Assembly: GCA_028583415.1 (NCBI GenBank)
Contig: CM053267.1
Location: 18,979,814-19,043,813 of the forward strand
Length of the DNA: 64,000 nt
Direction of reading: 5' to 3'
Source: Protea cynaroides
Taxonomy: Eukaryota > Streptophyta > Magnoliopsida > Proteales > Proteaceae
Shown here in pieces: positions 14,201 to 29,200 of this stretch. A program made the translations under genes and the position numbers. The first letter of the stretch is position 1. Each line of letters starts with the position of its first letter. The notes under the pieces are model-generated. The model was not told the DNA's origin, did no database searches, and was given only the letters and a program-made list of their open reading frames with translations.

Positions 14201-17200
14201 CTTCATTTAACTTCAGAATCGAGGAAAGGGCTTAAGACATCTTCTCTTATTTATAGAATTGAAAAAAAAAAATTTGAATTAAGAAACATCCTATTTGTGC
14301 GTTAAGTTGGGGTCCCATTACACTTAAACTCTTGAAATCAGAATGTCTTCATAATAGAAACAAAGCAAGCTGGATTTTGTTAACCAACGACAGATATAGA
14401 AGAATATAGGCCCATTCATAGGCCCATTCCAAATGCGTCCGAAGATAAGTGGTTGGTCAAACTAGCAGATATTGCCTCATTGGACAGGTGCCAGTAACGA
14501 ATTAGTTTCTCATCTCTTATCCTCTTTACTCTCCTAATGTTATTCGAACTCCCCACAAGGAAGGCACCAAAAGAGCAATAACATGTCCATGTAAGTAACA
14601 ACATAGCATTTAATTATGTACAGATTATCAATATTTATTGCATGAGAATAACATATCCATAAGTAATAACATAACATTTAAGAATGTACGTATTATCAAT
14701 ATTTATTGGACTTGAGAATGTATTACTGTTGTTAATATTTCTTTTAGTCAATGAAGTAACAATGTTATCTGTGATTCATAAAATATTTACCTTAGCACAA
14801 ATTGATCATTTCCGTGATCTTTGCAAGATATCCATACCATAACATCTATTCCTGACCTTTCTTATTATTCATGACATGACCAAGAAAAACGCCTTTTTAA
14901 AAAGGGATTTGTGATGTGTTTCCGGTTTGGAGTAATTCATGAAGTAAAAAGCATAGAACCATGGATAAAAGATTGACAACAACCTTAGCTTCCCCTCAAT
15001 AGAGGTTGTTGGTCGAAACATTAAATTACGCAATGAAGGACCTGCTGCATTCAAAGAAGTTTCTAGCCTCTGTTGATATAGGGGTTGAAGGCTCTCATCC
15101 TGCTCAGCACTGCAAGATGTGGAATGAAGAGTCATATTAGAAGAAGAAATGGATTGGATCTCAAAAAGTAGATATGCATAACCAAGGTAACAAGAAAACA
15201 ACAATACTAGTAGCAGTAATTGTAAATTTGCACATAAAAGTAAGGTTCCTACAAGCAAATAGGCCTAAAGTACCGTTTATGACACCACCCAGAAAAAAGT
15301 TGAGGAGTTTATGGTATAAACTATTGTATGAAGATATTCTCTATCAGGGCAAAATAGAAACGTTTCTTTTCAACCTTGACTAAGCCTATTCCATTAATCA
15401 ATGGAGTGAAGATTTTATCAAAATAATTCATTCCCATAAGTTACAAAAGGAAGAGTAATTTAATTATTTCAAACTTTTTATAATGGGTAAGAGAAATTTA
15501 TTCAGGAAAAGGAGAGGGAGGGAGGCAATACAAAGCCCCAACAGGCTCTAGATAAAGGACACCACAGCAAAGAAGAAATTATACTTAGTTTTTTTTTTTT
15601 AATTGAAAATTTGTTTTTACTGATATAACTACACATTTAAAATATCAGCAAGTGCATTTCTATGCTTTTCTATTGATAATAGCTTTATAGGACAGAGCTT
15701 TAACAATGAGGGTTTTTTTTTTTTTGGGGGGGGGGGGGTTAAGAATCCCCCGAACTTCAAAAACTGTGGAGTCCCAAATCTGTTGTAGAGTCCTGGATTT
15801 GGTAGTTACGGATCTCATATTCCACTCCATCCAATAAAGAAGAACACAACACCAAAAAAAAACTTTTTAACTCATTACCTTGAATTTATCCCATCATAGA
15901 AAAAGAAAACTACCAAAGAAACTATCCAATGCCAACCCACCACTTAGGTCAGCAGATCTATTTTTCTTTTTATCATTAACAGTAAAGTTGCTTTATATTG
16001 GAAAACAAATTAGAAGAGAAGAAAAGCATCATTACTCATAGAGAGAATAAGGTATGGAGGAAAAGAAAGAAGACTAAGAAAAACACAAGAAAGCATACTT
16101 ATTCATCAACCTCCCTAACAAACAACATGTCCTTTTAAATAGTAACTAGAAGTGTCCATGAGAACTACTGCATGTGCTGAGATCCAGAGAGAACGAGAGA
16201 TTAACATAGGAAAGGGATGGGGAAGAAAGAAGAGGTGAAAAGGGGGGGAGAGAGAGAGAGAGAGAGTAGAGAAGCAAGTCTGGTAAGTGGGAGAGTGGAT
16301 GAGCAGGGAGGTGAAAAGAGAGTGGATGAAAGCAAGAAAGGGAGAGAAAAGGAGGTGATGTGGATAAGGAAGGAGAAAATGTTAGAAATCATGTTAGGCC
16401 CACCAAATCAATAAACAATTAATAGTTCGTAAATATTTTGAACAATTAGAAGCCCTTTGGAAGAGAGAACAATATCAGGATGCAAAGGTAATTAAAAATT
16501 GAAGAGGAAGGACTAAACTGGAATTCAAATTCAGAATTGGTATCAAACCATAGTTTTAAATCTCGGCGAGATCTCGAAGATCTCGAGGAGCTCGAGACGA
16601 GATCTCGCCTCGATACAGTGTCTCGACCATCTCGACTAGTTCTCGAGCATTTCTCGACATTTTCGACCATTTCTCGACATTTTCGACCAGTTCTCGACCA
16701 TTTTTTGACTAATTCTTGACTGGTCTCGACATAATGCATGAGTTATGATTGTATAGTCTACTTGACTACTATGGGTTTTTTTTACTATGAGAATTAACTA
16801 ATTAAGTGTTATTATGTTTATTCTTCTCCTAATATATCATTTTACTGGCTCATTTGGTCTTCTGTGATCTTCTAGTACTGTTACATTATGTAGAATAGTC
16901 AATATTACAAACACATTTGAATTTCAAGCCGACACTGCCAAACATGGGTGTAAACCCAAACAACCACCATGTGTGATTATTTATATAATTTTATAGTTTA
17001 AATATGTTTATATATGCTAAAATAGGGCTCCCCCAGAGTATCAAGCTTTAAAATGGTCATTTTAGGGTCGAAATACACATTTTAAGCCTTCACGGCTTTT
17101 GTGCAATGTCTCGCCGAGATCTCGACCGAGATTTCCGAGATCTCGGTTTCTCAGAGGGTCGAGACACCCTCGAGAATCGAGATTTCGAACTATGTATCAA

Positions 17201-20200
17201 ACTGTAATTAAATTTTAAGGGGAAAGACAATCATTGAATTTCCTAATATTATGGGGTAAAACCAGGGTCGTCAAGGCGCCACCTAGGCGTCCTGTTTTGG
17301 GCATCTTGGCAGCTTAGGGCGTCCAACAGCCTTACAACGCCTTGTTGACGTGACAACTTTGGGTAGAACAGAAACGATTTATGAAATTTGGTAAAAAAGA
17401 AACTATAAGGGAACACCAAAAGTTACCTCTTCAACCTCACGATTGTAAACAGAATGCAATAGAACCAAGTTGCTTTTGGGTGAAGAATCTCACTTGATTT
17501 AAACCCTTTCAGCCTGAAAATCTACGGCAAGGCAGCTAATCCACTACTCTTTGAAACCCAACAAGCATGTCTCGATACAACAAGCTAAAATCAATAAATA
17601 AATAAATAAATCATTCAAATAGAGAAGCCTGGCAGCAAGAACAGGTTCGGACCCTTCTCACCGTCAGACTAGGCAATATGAATTGCCCTAGGATCTCAGC
17701 TGAGTTATGGAAGTTGTCTTCTCAGCCAACGGTACCGGTGAATCGGTGATAACAGGAAATAAATAAATAATAAATAGCACAAGGAAATATTGAAGTGAAC
17801 AAGAGGAAGAAATATCAGAAGAAGAATACTTAAATAAAAAGATCAAAAAAAAAAAAAAAAAAAAAAAAAAAGCCCCTTCTATTCAATAAAAATCTAAATA
17901 ACCGATGGATACAAGCATATTTAAAGACTTAAAACTATTCAAACTCGAAGAATAAGAGTCTTAATCAAACTCAACTCACAACTCTTAAACTCCAATCGTT
18001 GGCTAATTCCAATAAAAAATTAAATAAACTCAAATTAAAAAAATAACTCAAGTAAGCAAATAATTCCTAACTACCCTTGTTATACCAAAACCCAGGTGGT
18101 TTGGTCATGGTTCTTCACAGCCTAGGTTTCTAGGTTGGGTAGAACCAGTCCAGCCATTCAATTGCATCTGCATCAAGAACCTTATCTTAATGTATGGATT
18201 TTGTTGGTTCTAATAAGAGGGTGGAAGATCGAATTCCTATATTGTCCATAATTCTTGTTCATAAAAATTTCATCATGGAGGTTAATATGGGAAAGGAAAA
18301 TGGCCAGCTTTACATACCAAACCGTGAAAATAGGAGGGTCAGTGCTCTTAGTAGAATATAGCATAAATAAGAGGAACAATGCAAGAAAATCAAGAGACTG
18401 ACTAATATATTGGAAGATTGAAAACCTAAAAGCTATGCTTACCCTTCTGCATCCACTCTATCTGGAAAACCATAAAGAGGACTGTTAGGTTCAAGGGGTG
18501 AGTCACATGAATCATTTTCTGCTGAGTCACTTTCCCCTGCTGCAGAAATGTGGGACATCCAAATTGCCTTGGTTGAACATGGAATTAGTTGGCCTGGGAA
18601 CCGCATGAGATCAACTAGTAGTTCCACTGAATTCAAGACAACTATCACAGACATATGCTTATATGAGTCTGCATGTTCAACAGCCCCATCACTTGGTAGA
18701 CCCTGAGATGAGTAGAAAAATGAGAATGACCCTATACAGATTATGTAAAATGATCACCAATGAAATATACATAGAAAGGTGTCTCTTAATGCAAACCAAA
18801 ATTAAAAGTAGGGAAATATCCAAGAGACATAGACAGTATGTCCACAAATTGATTTAACAAATAAAGAGAAAGCTTACCACCATAAGCCTACACTCGAGCC
18901 CAACAGTATCTGCAAGTACTTTGAATAGGATTGCTCGAGGTCGACACGAACCATGCCTTATTTGCCCCAACAGCTGGACACCTCGATTGTCTGACACATG
19001 AGACATTTCCTCCAGTGCAGCTTTAGCTGGACTTAGCTCAGAACTTGGTCGTTTATAAAAGTCAGAAACCTACACATGGGTGACATCAAGCATGGAACAA
19101 AGACTTACAAAATATTTTGTTTCATTTTTTTGTGACAATACTAGTAATAATTACAAAAATGCAAATGCATTTGCACATGCAGTTGTGTAGTTTAACATTT
19201 ATACGTCTGAGTGTAGGTTTGTTTGCTCCAAAAGACAGAAAGTAGTAGCATGCATTGAATAATTAGATAACATTTGTTTCAACTCACCCATCAGAAAGCA
19301 AAGTGTTACAACATAAAATTTTAAACCCCTAATTAGGTCACCATGGGCCCACCCCAAGGTAATTAAATTCTCAATCAAACAAGTCGAGCAAAACCATAAT
19401 TTCCAGAACAGTAAACAGATATTAGACAGAGTAAATAATTTTAAAGAGGACTTTTCTGGAATTTAAGCACAGAATTGAGGCAATTTAGAAACAAATTCAG
19501 TAAGGGAGGGCTTTTCAGAAAATAACAAAGAGCCAGCCTGTATATGGAGTTTCTAAAGTTCTAATTTACCTTCAACCTCACAACAGAACACAGGATGACT
19601 CAATTTGAAAGAACTCGGTCGATACAGCACCCATTGGCTTGAAATTTCAATATTAGATTGCTAACCCTCAGAACTCTTGAATCCACTCAACAATCACCCA
19701 AACCAACAGTCAGAAAATTCCGGCAAGTGGAACCCGGTGTCAACCTAGGACTCCGTTCCAATTGCAGAATTGGTTCTCCTCACAAAGACCATGTTCTGAC
19801 CACAATGGAAGAGAACTAAACCTTAGTTTAAGGCCAATTGTCTAAGAACCGAGAGAGGACAACCAAAGTTTTTGAGGCTACCAGTACCACCAAGAACAAA
19901 ATACAGCAGAGGCAACTCCAAAGAACAAATTGATTCAAACTTGGTATCAATTAGAAAAAGAAAAGGGGATAAATGGATAATAAGCTGATCTTTTGGTGAA
20001 GAAACAAAGCTAGGAAAGAACTATCAGGGAATTAAATCAGCAGCAAACAAAGTGTCAATCCTGCAAACCATAATCCTGGGTCTCAACATAACCATCACAC
20101 AATATTGCTATCCAGCAACATCTAAATTCTTCATTCATTCAAATGACATATTCTCTCCATTACATTGTAATGTATCTTCAAATTTATAGACTAGCTTAGT

Positions 20201-23200
20201 CCCTGACCTACTAAATTGACTAGCTACAAACTTAGAAACTTGCCTAAGAACTTCATGAACTATAAATAGAAACTAAATCTTCTAGAACTGAGCAAAACAG
20301 AAACAAACCCTAAATCCTGTATATTATATGCTACCCCCCCTCTCTCCCGGCAGATATGGGCTTATACAATTGGCCCTTGTACAATCTAAATACATTAGTT
20401 AAAAGCCCAACACCTTTACATTAGTTAAAGATTAATTAAGCCTAATCTTCCTAAATTGAGGACCAAATCCAATGCTAACAAACCAGGCCTCCTATGGAGA
20501 GGGGATGTACTTTCCCATCAGCCTGTTAATCCCCAACCTATGTTGCTTGCCTGCATCACAAGATAAGATTTATTGTCAAACAGCTTGATTTAGAGGCTCT
20601 AAAGGATCCAGGTTCAGAATGGGAGATAGAGAGAGAGAGAGAGAAGGCAATAAATGAAAGAAAATAGGATGTATGGCCTTATAAAATGCAAGAGGGAAAG
20701 AGAGAGGAAAGACTGCAAAAGACGCTAAAACAAGTGGAAGAAAAAAAACAAAGATCTTGTTAAAGTCATAGTAAACATATAAATTATGCCCAATGCAAAA
20801 AAATAAAAATAAAAAAACTGACCAATCCAGCAATCTTCTTTATAATTGCAGCAGGATTTGAATTTAATCCTCTAACCAAAGCCACAATCAGTTGCTTCAG
20901 CATGGAAAGTTTCTTATCCTTCTCTGCATCTACAAGTATAATATCAGCTCTAGGACCCTCCATACCCATAGCAAAAAGCTCTTCTGGAGAAGGTATACTA
21001 TGAAAATGCTCCTTGAGCTTCTTGTCCTGCAAATCAGATAACAACTTACTACAGTTATAAGACATTGGAAGACATTATAGATTCAAAATCCAAGTCTAAG
21101 GAAAAATACAACACAGAAAAAGAGATACCCTTAATTTTAAGCAAGAACAAACATTAAATATGGAAACCATATAAGATAAGACATAAACAAGCAAATGCTT
21201 ACAATAACTATAACTCCCTTCCCTGCATACCAAAGTTATCAGTGGTTTCATACTCACAAACAAGAAGGGTTTAACCTTTCTTGAGTACTATGGCCATGGA
21301 TATCCAAATGCAATAAACTGTACCTTGTTTACGAAGCATTTAATAAAAGTCAACCTAAAGATTAGACTAAACAGCTGCAATGAACACGTCTTTGGTATGT
21401 TAAGCCCTAGCATACAACACATGAATTCATTACAAATGCTACTTTTCTCAACCAACAGGAAACTGCATGTCAGCATACTCCCATAACTTCTATGTATGGT
21501 TTTAACAAGTAAAAACTACAAAATTATGCCACGAAAGAAATATAAAAGCTCCAAAAACAACCAGTCCAGGACTCCAGGGCAAGCAATAGAAACTTATGTG
21601 AAATATGTATAGTCATAAAACATAACTACTTGAATATAACAGACCATTTATTGACTCAATTGTAATAAAGTGCTCTCTCCGAATCATAACTACTTTATGG
21701 TCATAGTCACTTTGATTAAGTGCTCTCTACGAACCAGCAGTCTTCTTTGGCAGCCCTTCCTTCTGATGAAGAGATTATTATGGCAGTTAAATGTTTAAAA
21801 TCTTTTAAAGCCCCTGGTCCAGATGGCTTTAGTATGGGGTTTCTTTGTTGCTGCTTGGGATAGTGTGAAGATGGAATTTATCTTGGCTGTTTTGATTCCA
21901 AAAGTTGTAGGATCCTGCTCCATCATGACTGATTTCAGGCCTAATGCCCTTTGCAATACTATCTATAAAGTTATTGCTAAAGAAGTTGCTAATCGTTTCA
22001 AAGCTGTTGTTGATGAACTTGTTAGCCCTTATCTGCTTTTATTTAAGGGTGGATAATTGTTGATAATATCCTTCTGAGCTCGGATCTGGTGCAGGATTTT
22101 GTTCGGAAAAGTCATCCTCGTGCTGCCTTGACGAAGATAGATATCCATAAATGATGTGGGACAGCCTAGGGTCTAGGTCTCCTACACTTACAGCTATACT
22201 AGGTAATAGGTCAGCTAGTGTTTAACTAGTTAGGACGAAGACAGCAGCATACATGTCTTGCATTTAGAGATTTAGACTGAATGTTATCCAAAAAAATGAG
22301 CAAAATAACCCTAGCAGTGATTACCAACTCAACAAGGATCAAATAGAGCAACATAGGACTCAGTATTTAAGCAGCATATGACAAGTTATTATGCAGGGAA
22401 TTTTCAGTAATCCAAAAATAATAACAGCCAAATTTTAATGCATAAGAAACCAAGTTCATGTGATTCAGGAACAATCCAATATAAAGGAATAAGAATACTA
22501 ACCACAGTGAAGCTGAAACATAAGAACCAATGTCATAATAACAACAGGGCTCAGTTCAAGATGCTGTCCAGCAGTAGGATGAACAAAACAGAGATGGGAA
22601 AGAAAATAATAACAGTATCCAGAATAACAGAGAATTAAGAAGCATTAAAAAAAACTGACAACAGACTGTTGGCATCTAATCAATACCGAAATATAAGAAT
22701 TGAACATTTAAACAAAATACTGAAAGGAGGAAATTACAGTGATAAACACAATACATATCCAGAATGGACAAAAAATAAAATCCCTAATTTTGTGGACTGT
22801 AGGGATGATTCAAAGTTTCAGAAATAAGAAATTGGAAGGAAGAAGAATGAAGAATAGGGGTATGGAATTCAGAGATGACACAGAGGGGGGGAAAAGAAGA
22901 AAAGAGAACTTGAGGAGGGAGGGGGGGGCAAGAAGAGAAGGGAGAGAAGAGAGAGAACTTACAACAGAGAGAAAGCAGTCTTCCTTCATTCATTAAACTT
23001 GCATAATCATTTACAGCAAAAAAAAAAAAAAGGTGAAATTGTGTGTTGTGTGTGTGTGTGGTTTTTTTTTTTTTTTTTTTTTTTTGGGGGGGCGCTACTG
23101 TAAATAAAATTTACTAAAAAAAGGACATAATTGAATTTGAAAACAAAATAACAGAAACTGAATATCTAAAAAAACAGACATAACTGTAATAACTAATAAT

Positions 23201-26200
23201 AGGAAATAAATAGAATTATAATAAAATAAAGTCAAAAGATGGCTGTTGCTGCCACTCCTCCTAGCTGAAAAACTGCTGAGATGTCCTCATCAATTCTCTT
23301 CAACTAAGAAGAATTCACCTCCATGTAATGCTCAAGCATAGCCGGATTGAGCTATTGTAGCTCCTCAATGGAAGTCCATGGGCAGCCATCTTAGGTCGTC
23401 CACGCCACCAAACTAAGAACTCTCAAGTACTACCAGTGTGTGTAGAAGTAACTCTCATCAAGGATATCCTCAATCTCCTCAACTCTCTGATCAAACTGGG
23501 GTATGGGAGGAATAGAAGTAGTAGGAAGGGAAGTAGGCACAAATGCATAAGTAACAACAGTGAAAGGAGGGCATTAATAATATCAAGATAGAATAAGGAG
23601 CAGTGGAAGAGCCATGGTAGGAAACTAGATCCTTAACATTGAAAATTTTGTTTATTCTCATGTCAATAGGTAACTCAAGCACATAGGCATTAGCTCTCAC
23701 CCTTTTAAGAATCATGAAAGGATCTGCACTACAAGCATGTAGTTTGCTCAACTTTCCCTTGACAAAACGATGTAGTCTAATCCTGACCATCAACATTTCA
23801 CCCTCTTGAAACTCTTGCATTCGTTGGTGCACATCTGTCCTGGATTTATATTGATCATTACTTAATATTATCTGGCGTCTAATCTCTTTATTCAAGTCAT
23901 GTATGTGTTGCGCAAAAGACTCAGCTGACTGGGATGTCCTAAGGCTAGACATAACAAGAACAAGGTCTATAGGTGTCCTGGGCTGGTGACCTAAACAATC
24001 TCAAAGGGGAAGAGACCAATGGTTCGGTTCATGGGTAGGTTATATGCAAATTCGGTTGCGTAAGAACACGATCCCAACTAGTAAGATGGTCACCTATAAG
24101 ACAACGCAACAGATTCCCTAAACTCCTATTTATAACCTCGATCTAACCATCAGTTAGAGGGTGGAAAGCTAAAGAGAAACGAGTTTAGTGCCTAACATAC
24201 GCCACAGAATTCGCCATAAATGAGCAGTGAACTTGACATCCCTATCTGAAACTATTGTCTTGGACATGTCCGAACATCAGATGTTGGATACCTCACGCGC
24301 AGGCTTGTTGAAGTAGTTCAACACATTGTTGTTCGTAGAACAGATTGTGGCACCATCAGATGTTTGGGTTAAGGCTTTTAGGAGGATCTATGTCACGACC
24401 TCCCGAAAGAAAATTTTGGCCACTACAGAGGCATCAGAAATCTTAGAGCACGGCATGAAATGTGCTATTTTCAAGAAGAAATCTACGACCACAAATACGG
24501 TCTTAGGCAAACAAGCACAAAGTCCATGCTAAGATCTTGCTATAGGGAATGAGGAACAGGAAAGAGGGGGGGGTATATAGACCAGTGTTTTGCTTTTGTT
24601 ATTTAGTAGTTTGACATGTCCTACAATGGCTAATAACTCTGGCAACGTCCCTCTTTAAGCCGGGCCAGTAAAATTGGTCCTCTACAAGGGCAATGGTCTT
24701 ATCTCGACCGAAATGACCAACAACTCCACCAGCATGCAATTCCCAGATCAGGAAATCTCAAAGTAAAGTCCTGGGAATGCACAATCTACTTCCTTTGAGA
24801 AGAAAACCATCCCTATGGAGGTAATCTGAGCGAATGGTAAGAGAGTCTCCACTCAGGGAAGTGAATATAACACCAAAATTTGAACAGGTGGGGTATTGGT
24901 CCTTGATTCACTCAAAACCGACAACCTCTATCTTCACCATTTTCCTAATGTCCCATCTCCTATTTTGCTGCTCAAAACCTTCATCATCTTCATAAGAGAA
25001 ATGTTGCCTTTGAAATTCATACTCCTCTACCATCAGCCCGTCCATGTCCAATGAAGTTATCCCCTATTCTATCATGACCATCAAAGTTGTTGTTGTGACG
25101 TCTTTGATTGTCATTATTTTCCAAAGTGAGATTGGGGTTCTGAAACCTCGGTCCAATGCCTCATGTGCTGCGGCCTTACTGTCCGTTAGAATTTTGGGAC
25201 AGATGTCACAATGGCTTGGCCTTGCCATTATGGCTTGGACATTTTGGCCAATGGATTAAATGCTAGCAGCTTGTACTTCACGATGATCAGTCTTGCTAGC
25301 AGTCAAAACTACATGGGCAGCTTTGTGCAATTCTGATTTTCTTGAAGGGCTTTCAAGATCTCTTCATTCTGTTTCCCATTGTTCAGGTATCAATTGGGTG
25401 CCAGAAGGAGTTGACATGGCTTGATATGCTCTACCACTTGGGTGGACATGCAAAGGAATTAATTTTCAGCTAAAACCCTTGACCAGCAACAACTAGACAC
25501 TAAAAACCTAGGGCTCTGATACCAAACTGATGTAGGACAGCCTAGGGTCTAGGTCTCTTACACTTACAGCCAAACTAGGTAAAAGGTTACCTAGGGTATA
25601 GCTAGTTAGGACCAAAAGCAGCAGCATACATGTCTTGCATTTAAAGAATTAGAGCTAAATGTCATCAAACAATGTGCAAAATAATACTAGCAGTGATTAC
25701 CAACTCAACAAGTATCAAACAGAGCAACAAAGGACTCAGTAATTTACGCAACATATGACAAATTATTATACAGAAAATTTTTCAGTATTCCTAAAATAAA
25801 AGCCAAATTTTAGTGCATGAGAAACCAAATTCATGTGAATCTAGAGCAATCCAATATAAAGGAATTAGAATACTAAAGCAATGTCATAGTAACAACAAAG
25901 CTCAGTTCAAGAAGCCGTTCAGCAGTAGGATGAACAAAACAGAAATGGGAAAGAAAATAATAAGTTGTCAAGGCGTCGCCTAGGCACCCAGCGGCCTTGT
26001 GGCACCTTGGAAAATCGGGTGCCTTGGTCGCCTAGGCGGGCGCCTTGGTCGCCTAGGCGCCTTGTCAGGCCTCTAATGCCTTGGTTAGCCTTGTCGCCAT
26101 GACAACTATGATAATAATAATACATATGTTGGCCAAAATAACAAATAATTAAGAAGCATTATAAAAACTGATAACAGCCTGTTGGTTGTCTAATTAATAC

Positions 26201-29200
26201 TAAAATATAAGAACTGAACATTTAAACAAAATACCGAAAAGAGAGAATTACAGTGATAAACACAATACATATCCAGAATAGACAGAAAACAAAATCCCTA
26301 ATTTCGTGGACTGTAGGGATGTTTCAAAGTTTCAGAAATAAGAAATTAGAAGAAAGAAAAATGAAGAATGAAGAAAAGGGGTAGGGAATTCAGAGATAAC
26401 ACAGAGGGGGAAAATAAGAAACTTGAGAATGAGGGAAAATTGAGAGGGAGAGAAGAGAGAGAACTTACAACAGAGAAAGAAAGAAGTCCTCATTCATTCA
26501 TTAAACTTGCATAATCATTTACAGCAAAAAAAATGCCTTTAAAAGCCTAAAGGTGAAACTTTGGGGGGGGGTTAGGAACTGCCAAACTTTGGGGGGGGGG
26601 GGTTAGGAACTGCCATGGCACTTACAAAAATTTTAAAAAATAATAAAAAAAAAAGGAAACTGAACAGGGAGGGAACTGTTCGTGAACAGTGAACAAGGGG
26701 GGGAAGTAGGTGTTTACATTACATATTGTAAATAAAATTTAAAAAGAAAAAAAAAGGACATAATTGAAACTGAAAATAAAATAATAGGAACCGAATAACT
26801 AAAATAACAGACATAACTGTAATAACTGAAATAACATAAAATAAATAAAACTTTAAAAATAAAATAAAGTTAAAAGTTGGCTGCGGCTGCTCCTAGCAGA
26901 AAAACTACTGGGATGTCCTCATCAATAAAGCTTACGATATTTTCAGGTGGGAGTTCCTTTGTGAGGTGCTGAATAAGATGCATTTTCCTCATTGTTTTAT
27001 TAACTGGGTCATTGGTGCATCTCCTCAATTCAGTTATCTATCTTGGTGAATGGTTGTCCAACAGGGTTTTTTCCTCGTAAGAGAGACATTAATCAGGGTT
27101 ATCCTATGTCTCCTTTTCTCTTTGCTTCAATTATGGAGGCTTTTTGTAGAATTCTGTATATTAAGGCGGATAAAAGTGAGATTCACTATTTTCCTAAGTG
27201 CAGGTCGATCAATCTGACTCACCTAGCATTTGCAGATGATATTATGATATTTACGAAGGCCAATTCCAGATCCATTAGAGCCATTCATAACGTTCTCACT
27301 TTGTTTAGGTGTATGTCGGGTCTTTGTATCACCATCAAAAGTCTAGCTTACTCCTTGCAAGGGTAGGATGCCACTTCAGAGACCCTTTGAAACATCTCAG
27401 ATTGCAGCCCGGGAAACCTTCCAGTAACTTATTAGGGGCTACCTCTCATATTGGTCTGATTGACTTCTCATTACGGCTCTCCAATCCTGGATCTACCAAG
27501 GAAAAAACTTCAATTTTGGAAGGCCAAATTTCTATATTATGTTGGAAGGTTGGAATTGGTTAGATCTCCTACGCAAAGTTTGTATCTTTAATGGACTGGG
27601 GTGTTTGATCTTACCATTTCTATTATTCAAAAGACAGAATCTCTTATGAGTGCTTTTCTATGGAAAGGGTTTGATAACAACAAATTTTTCCATACTGTGA
27701 GTTGGACTTGCAAACCAAAAGATAAAGGAGGTTTGGGTCTCAAAAGAGTTAAGGAGGTTAATAAGACTTGCATTCTGAAGCTCGTTTGAAAAGTGGCAGC
27801 TAGGTTGAAGAGTGTTTGGGTGGATTGGGACTATGCTACTTATATTGAGAAAGAGTCGATCTGGACTGTAAAATGTGGTAATTTCCAGGTCTTGGACATC
27901 GAGGAAAATTCTTCAATTCAGATTCTTTGTCTATGGTTATACAAGTCACATATTGGTGACGGATCCTCAACTTATTTGTGGCTGGATAATTGGCACCCTC
28001 TTGGGGTGCTGATTCATCATTTTGGGGAAAGGAATAGACTTGACTATGGGCGTGACAGAATGGTTTTAGTCTATTTCATCATATTGATGGGGTCTGGAGT
28101 CGGGGTCATACTTCCTCCTCGAGATTGGCTCAAGCCTGGTCTTATCTTGATTCTATTCCTCGAAGCCCATAGGGATTGACTGACTTGGTGTTGTCGAAAG
28201 CTTCCCCTTTCGGCCTTTTTTATGCTTCCTCAGTTTGGTAGGTTTTATGTTCGAGGGGTACCAAGGTGCCTTGGTATAAAGTTGTGTGGTTTAGGGGCCA
28301 TATTCCTCGTCATAGCTTTATTTCCTAGAGGACTTTGACCGACTCCTTGCAGACTAGGATCCTTCTTCGTCAAAAAATGATTTCTTGCACCTCGAGATGT
28401 TATTTTTGCTGGTCAGCAGATGAAGATATTCATCAACTCTTCTTTGATTACCCGTATCCAATCAGATTTGGGAAGGGATTCTTCAGAGATGTTGGGCTCC
28501 TAATACGCGAATATTGCCCTTTGATAGAGAATGGAGATGGATAGAAAAGATTTTCAAAGGTAATACAATTTGTGACACCATTGGCAAGCTCTTTTTGTGC
28601 AACGATCTATCATATTTGGTGGGAGAGAAATCTGCGGATGTGGACGACGAAGTCGAGATCCTTCACTCGAATCTGGGAAACCATTTTGTTTGATGTTTGG
28701 GGAGTTATCTCCCCTATTTCTAGAGTTTGTCATGATTTGTCTAGGAATAGATTTATAACTTTATCCTGGGAATGTGGGACTTACCTATACATTTCTAATG
28801 TGGATAGGATCCTTGTTCCCCTTCCCCCATAAGTTGTACTCTTCTTTTAGACCTTGGAGGAAGAATGCATGAACCACGGCAGAGGAGAAAGGATGGATCA
28901 CCTACCGATCTTTGATTCAACAAAATTGTTTATCCTTTAACATTGCTAGCCTTGTTTCCTTTTCTGTTAATATAGTCATTTATACACCCAAAAAAATAAC
29001 ATTCAGAAAAGACAATGTACATGGTCATTGTTAATATGGAATGGACAAACTACTTATGAGACGATGCTTGGAAACTACCTCATAAGAGACCATTATTCCA
29101 GAAGACACTGTTACACCTTCTCTAGCCAATGTAATGCAGACCCGGAATCAAAAAAACCCTAATTAGGTCGCTATGGACTCACCCAAGCGTACAAAACTAA

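Larger units (their letters stand above)
9719..14983. other. Intron of the Raf-like gene (5.3 kb) filled with repeats
   Basis: No exon is recognised. The intron contains a GTATCG-rich repeat (about 10160-10220 and 10884-10920) that was split by a TCTCGA element, a long A tract at 11187-11211, and an LTR-like stretch at about 11640-12420 (GA/CT-rich, partly tandem at 12110-12250). It also holds a paired palindrome, a 57-bp tandem repeat, a LINE tail, and AT-rich sequence at 13550-14980 that may be an eroded LTR. Confidence 0.6.
15110..18442. other. Intron of the Raf-like gene (3.3 kb)
   Basis: No exon is recognised. Contents are AT-rich intron, a T/G homopolymer pair at about 15713-15738, a GA-rich stretch with a short GA microsatellite at 16244-16267, TCTCGA copy B, a CCTAGGCG copy, and a long A tract at about 17847-17871. 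The stretch around 17370-18120 resembles LTR sequence but has no recognisable partner. Confidence 0.6.
22152..26924 (-). mobile_element. Ty3/gypsy element nested in a LINE, internally deleted
   Basis: The ends are TGATG...CATCA and a perfect target duplication ATAAA flanks it (22147-22151, 26925-26929). Removing the element and one ATAAA restores the LINE motif DIHK|AYDIFRWEFL in frame. The primer binding site sits beside the right LTR, so transcription ran leftward on the minus strand. The LTRs are 1141 bp (left) and 1397 bp (right); the right one is longer mainly because of a 145-bp insertion at 25963. The internal region is only about 2.2 kb, with gag start and integrase but no protease, RT or RNase H. 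Confidence 0.9.

Noticed and set aside
16217..16414. Glu/Arg-rich plus-strand ORF and its Leu/Pro antisense
   Set aside because: Both follow from a purine-rich GA tract in an intron.
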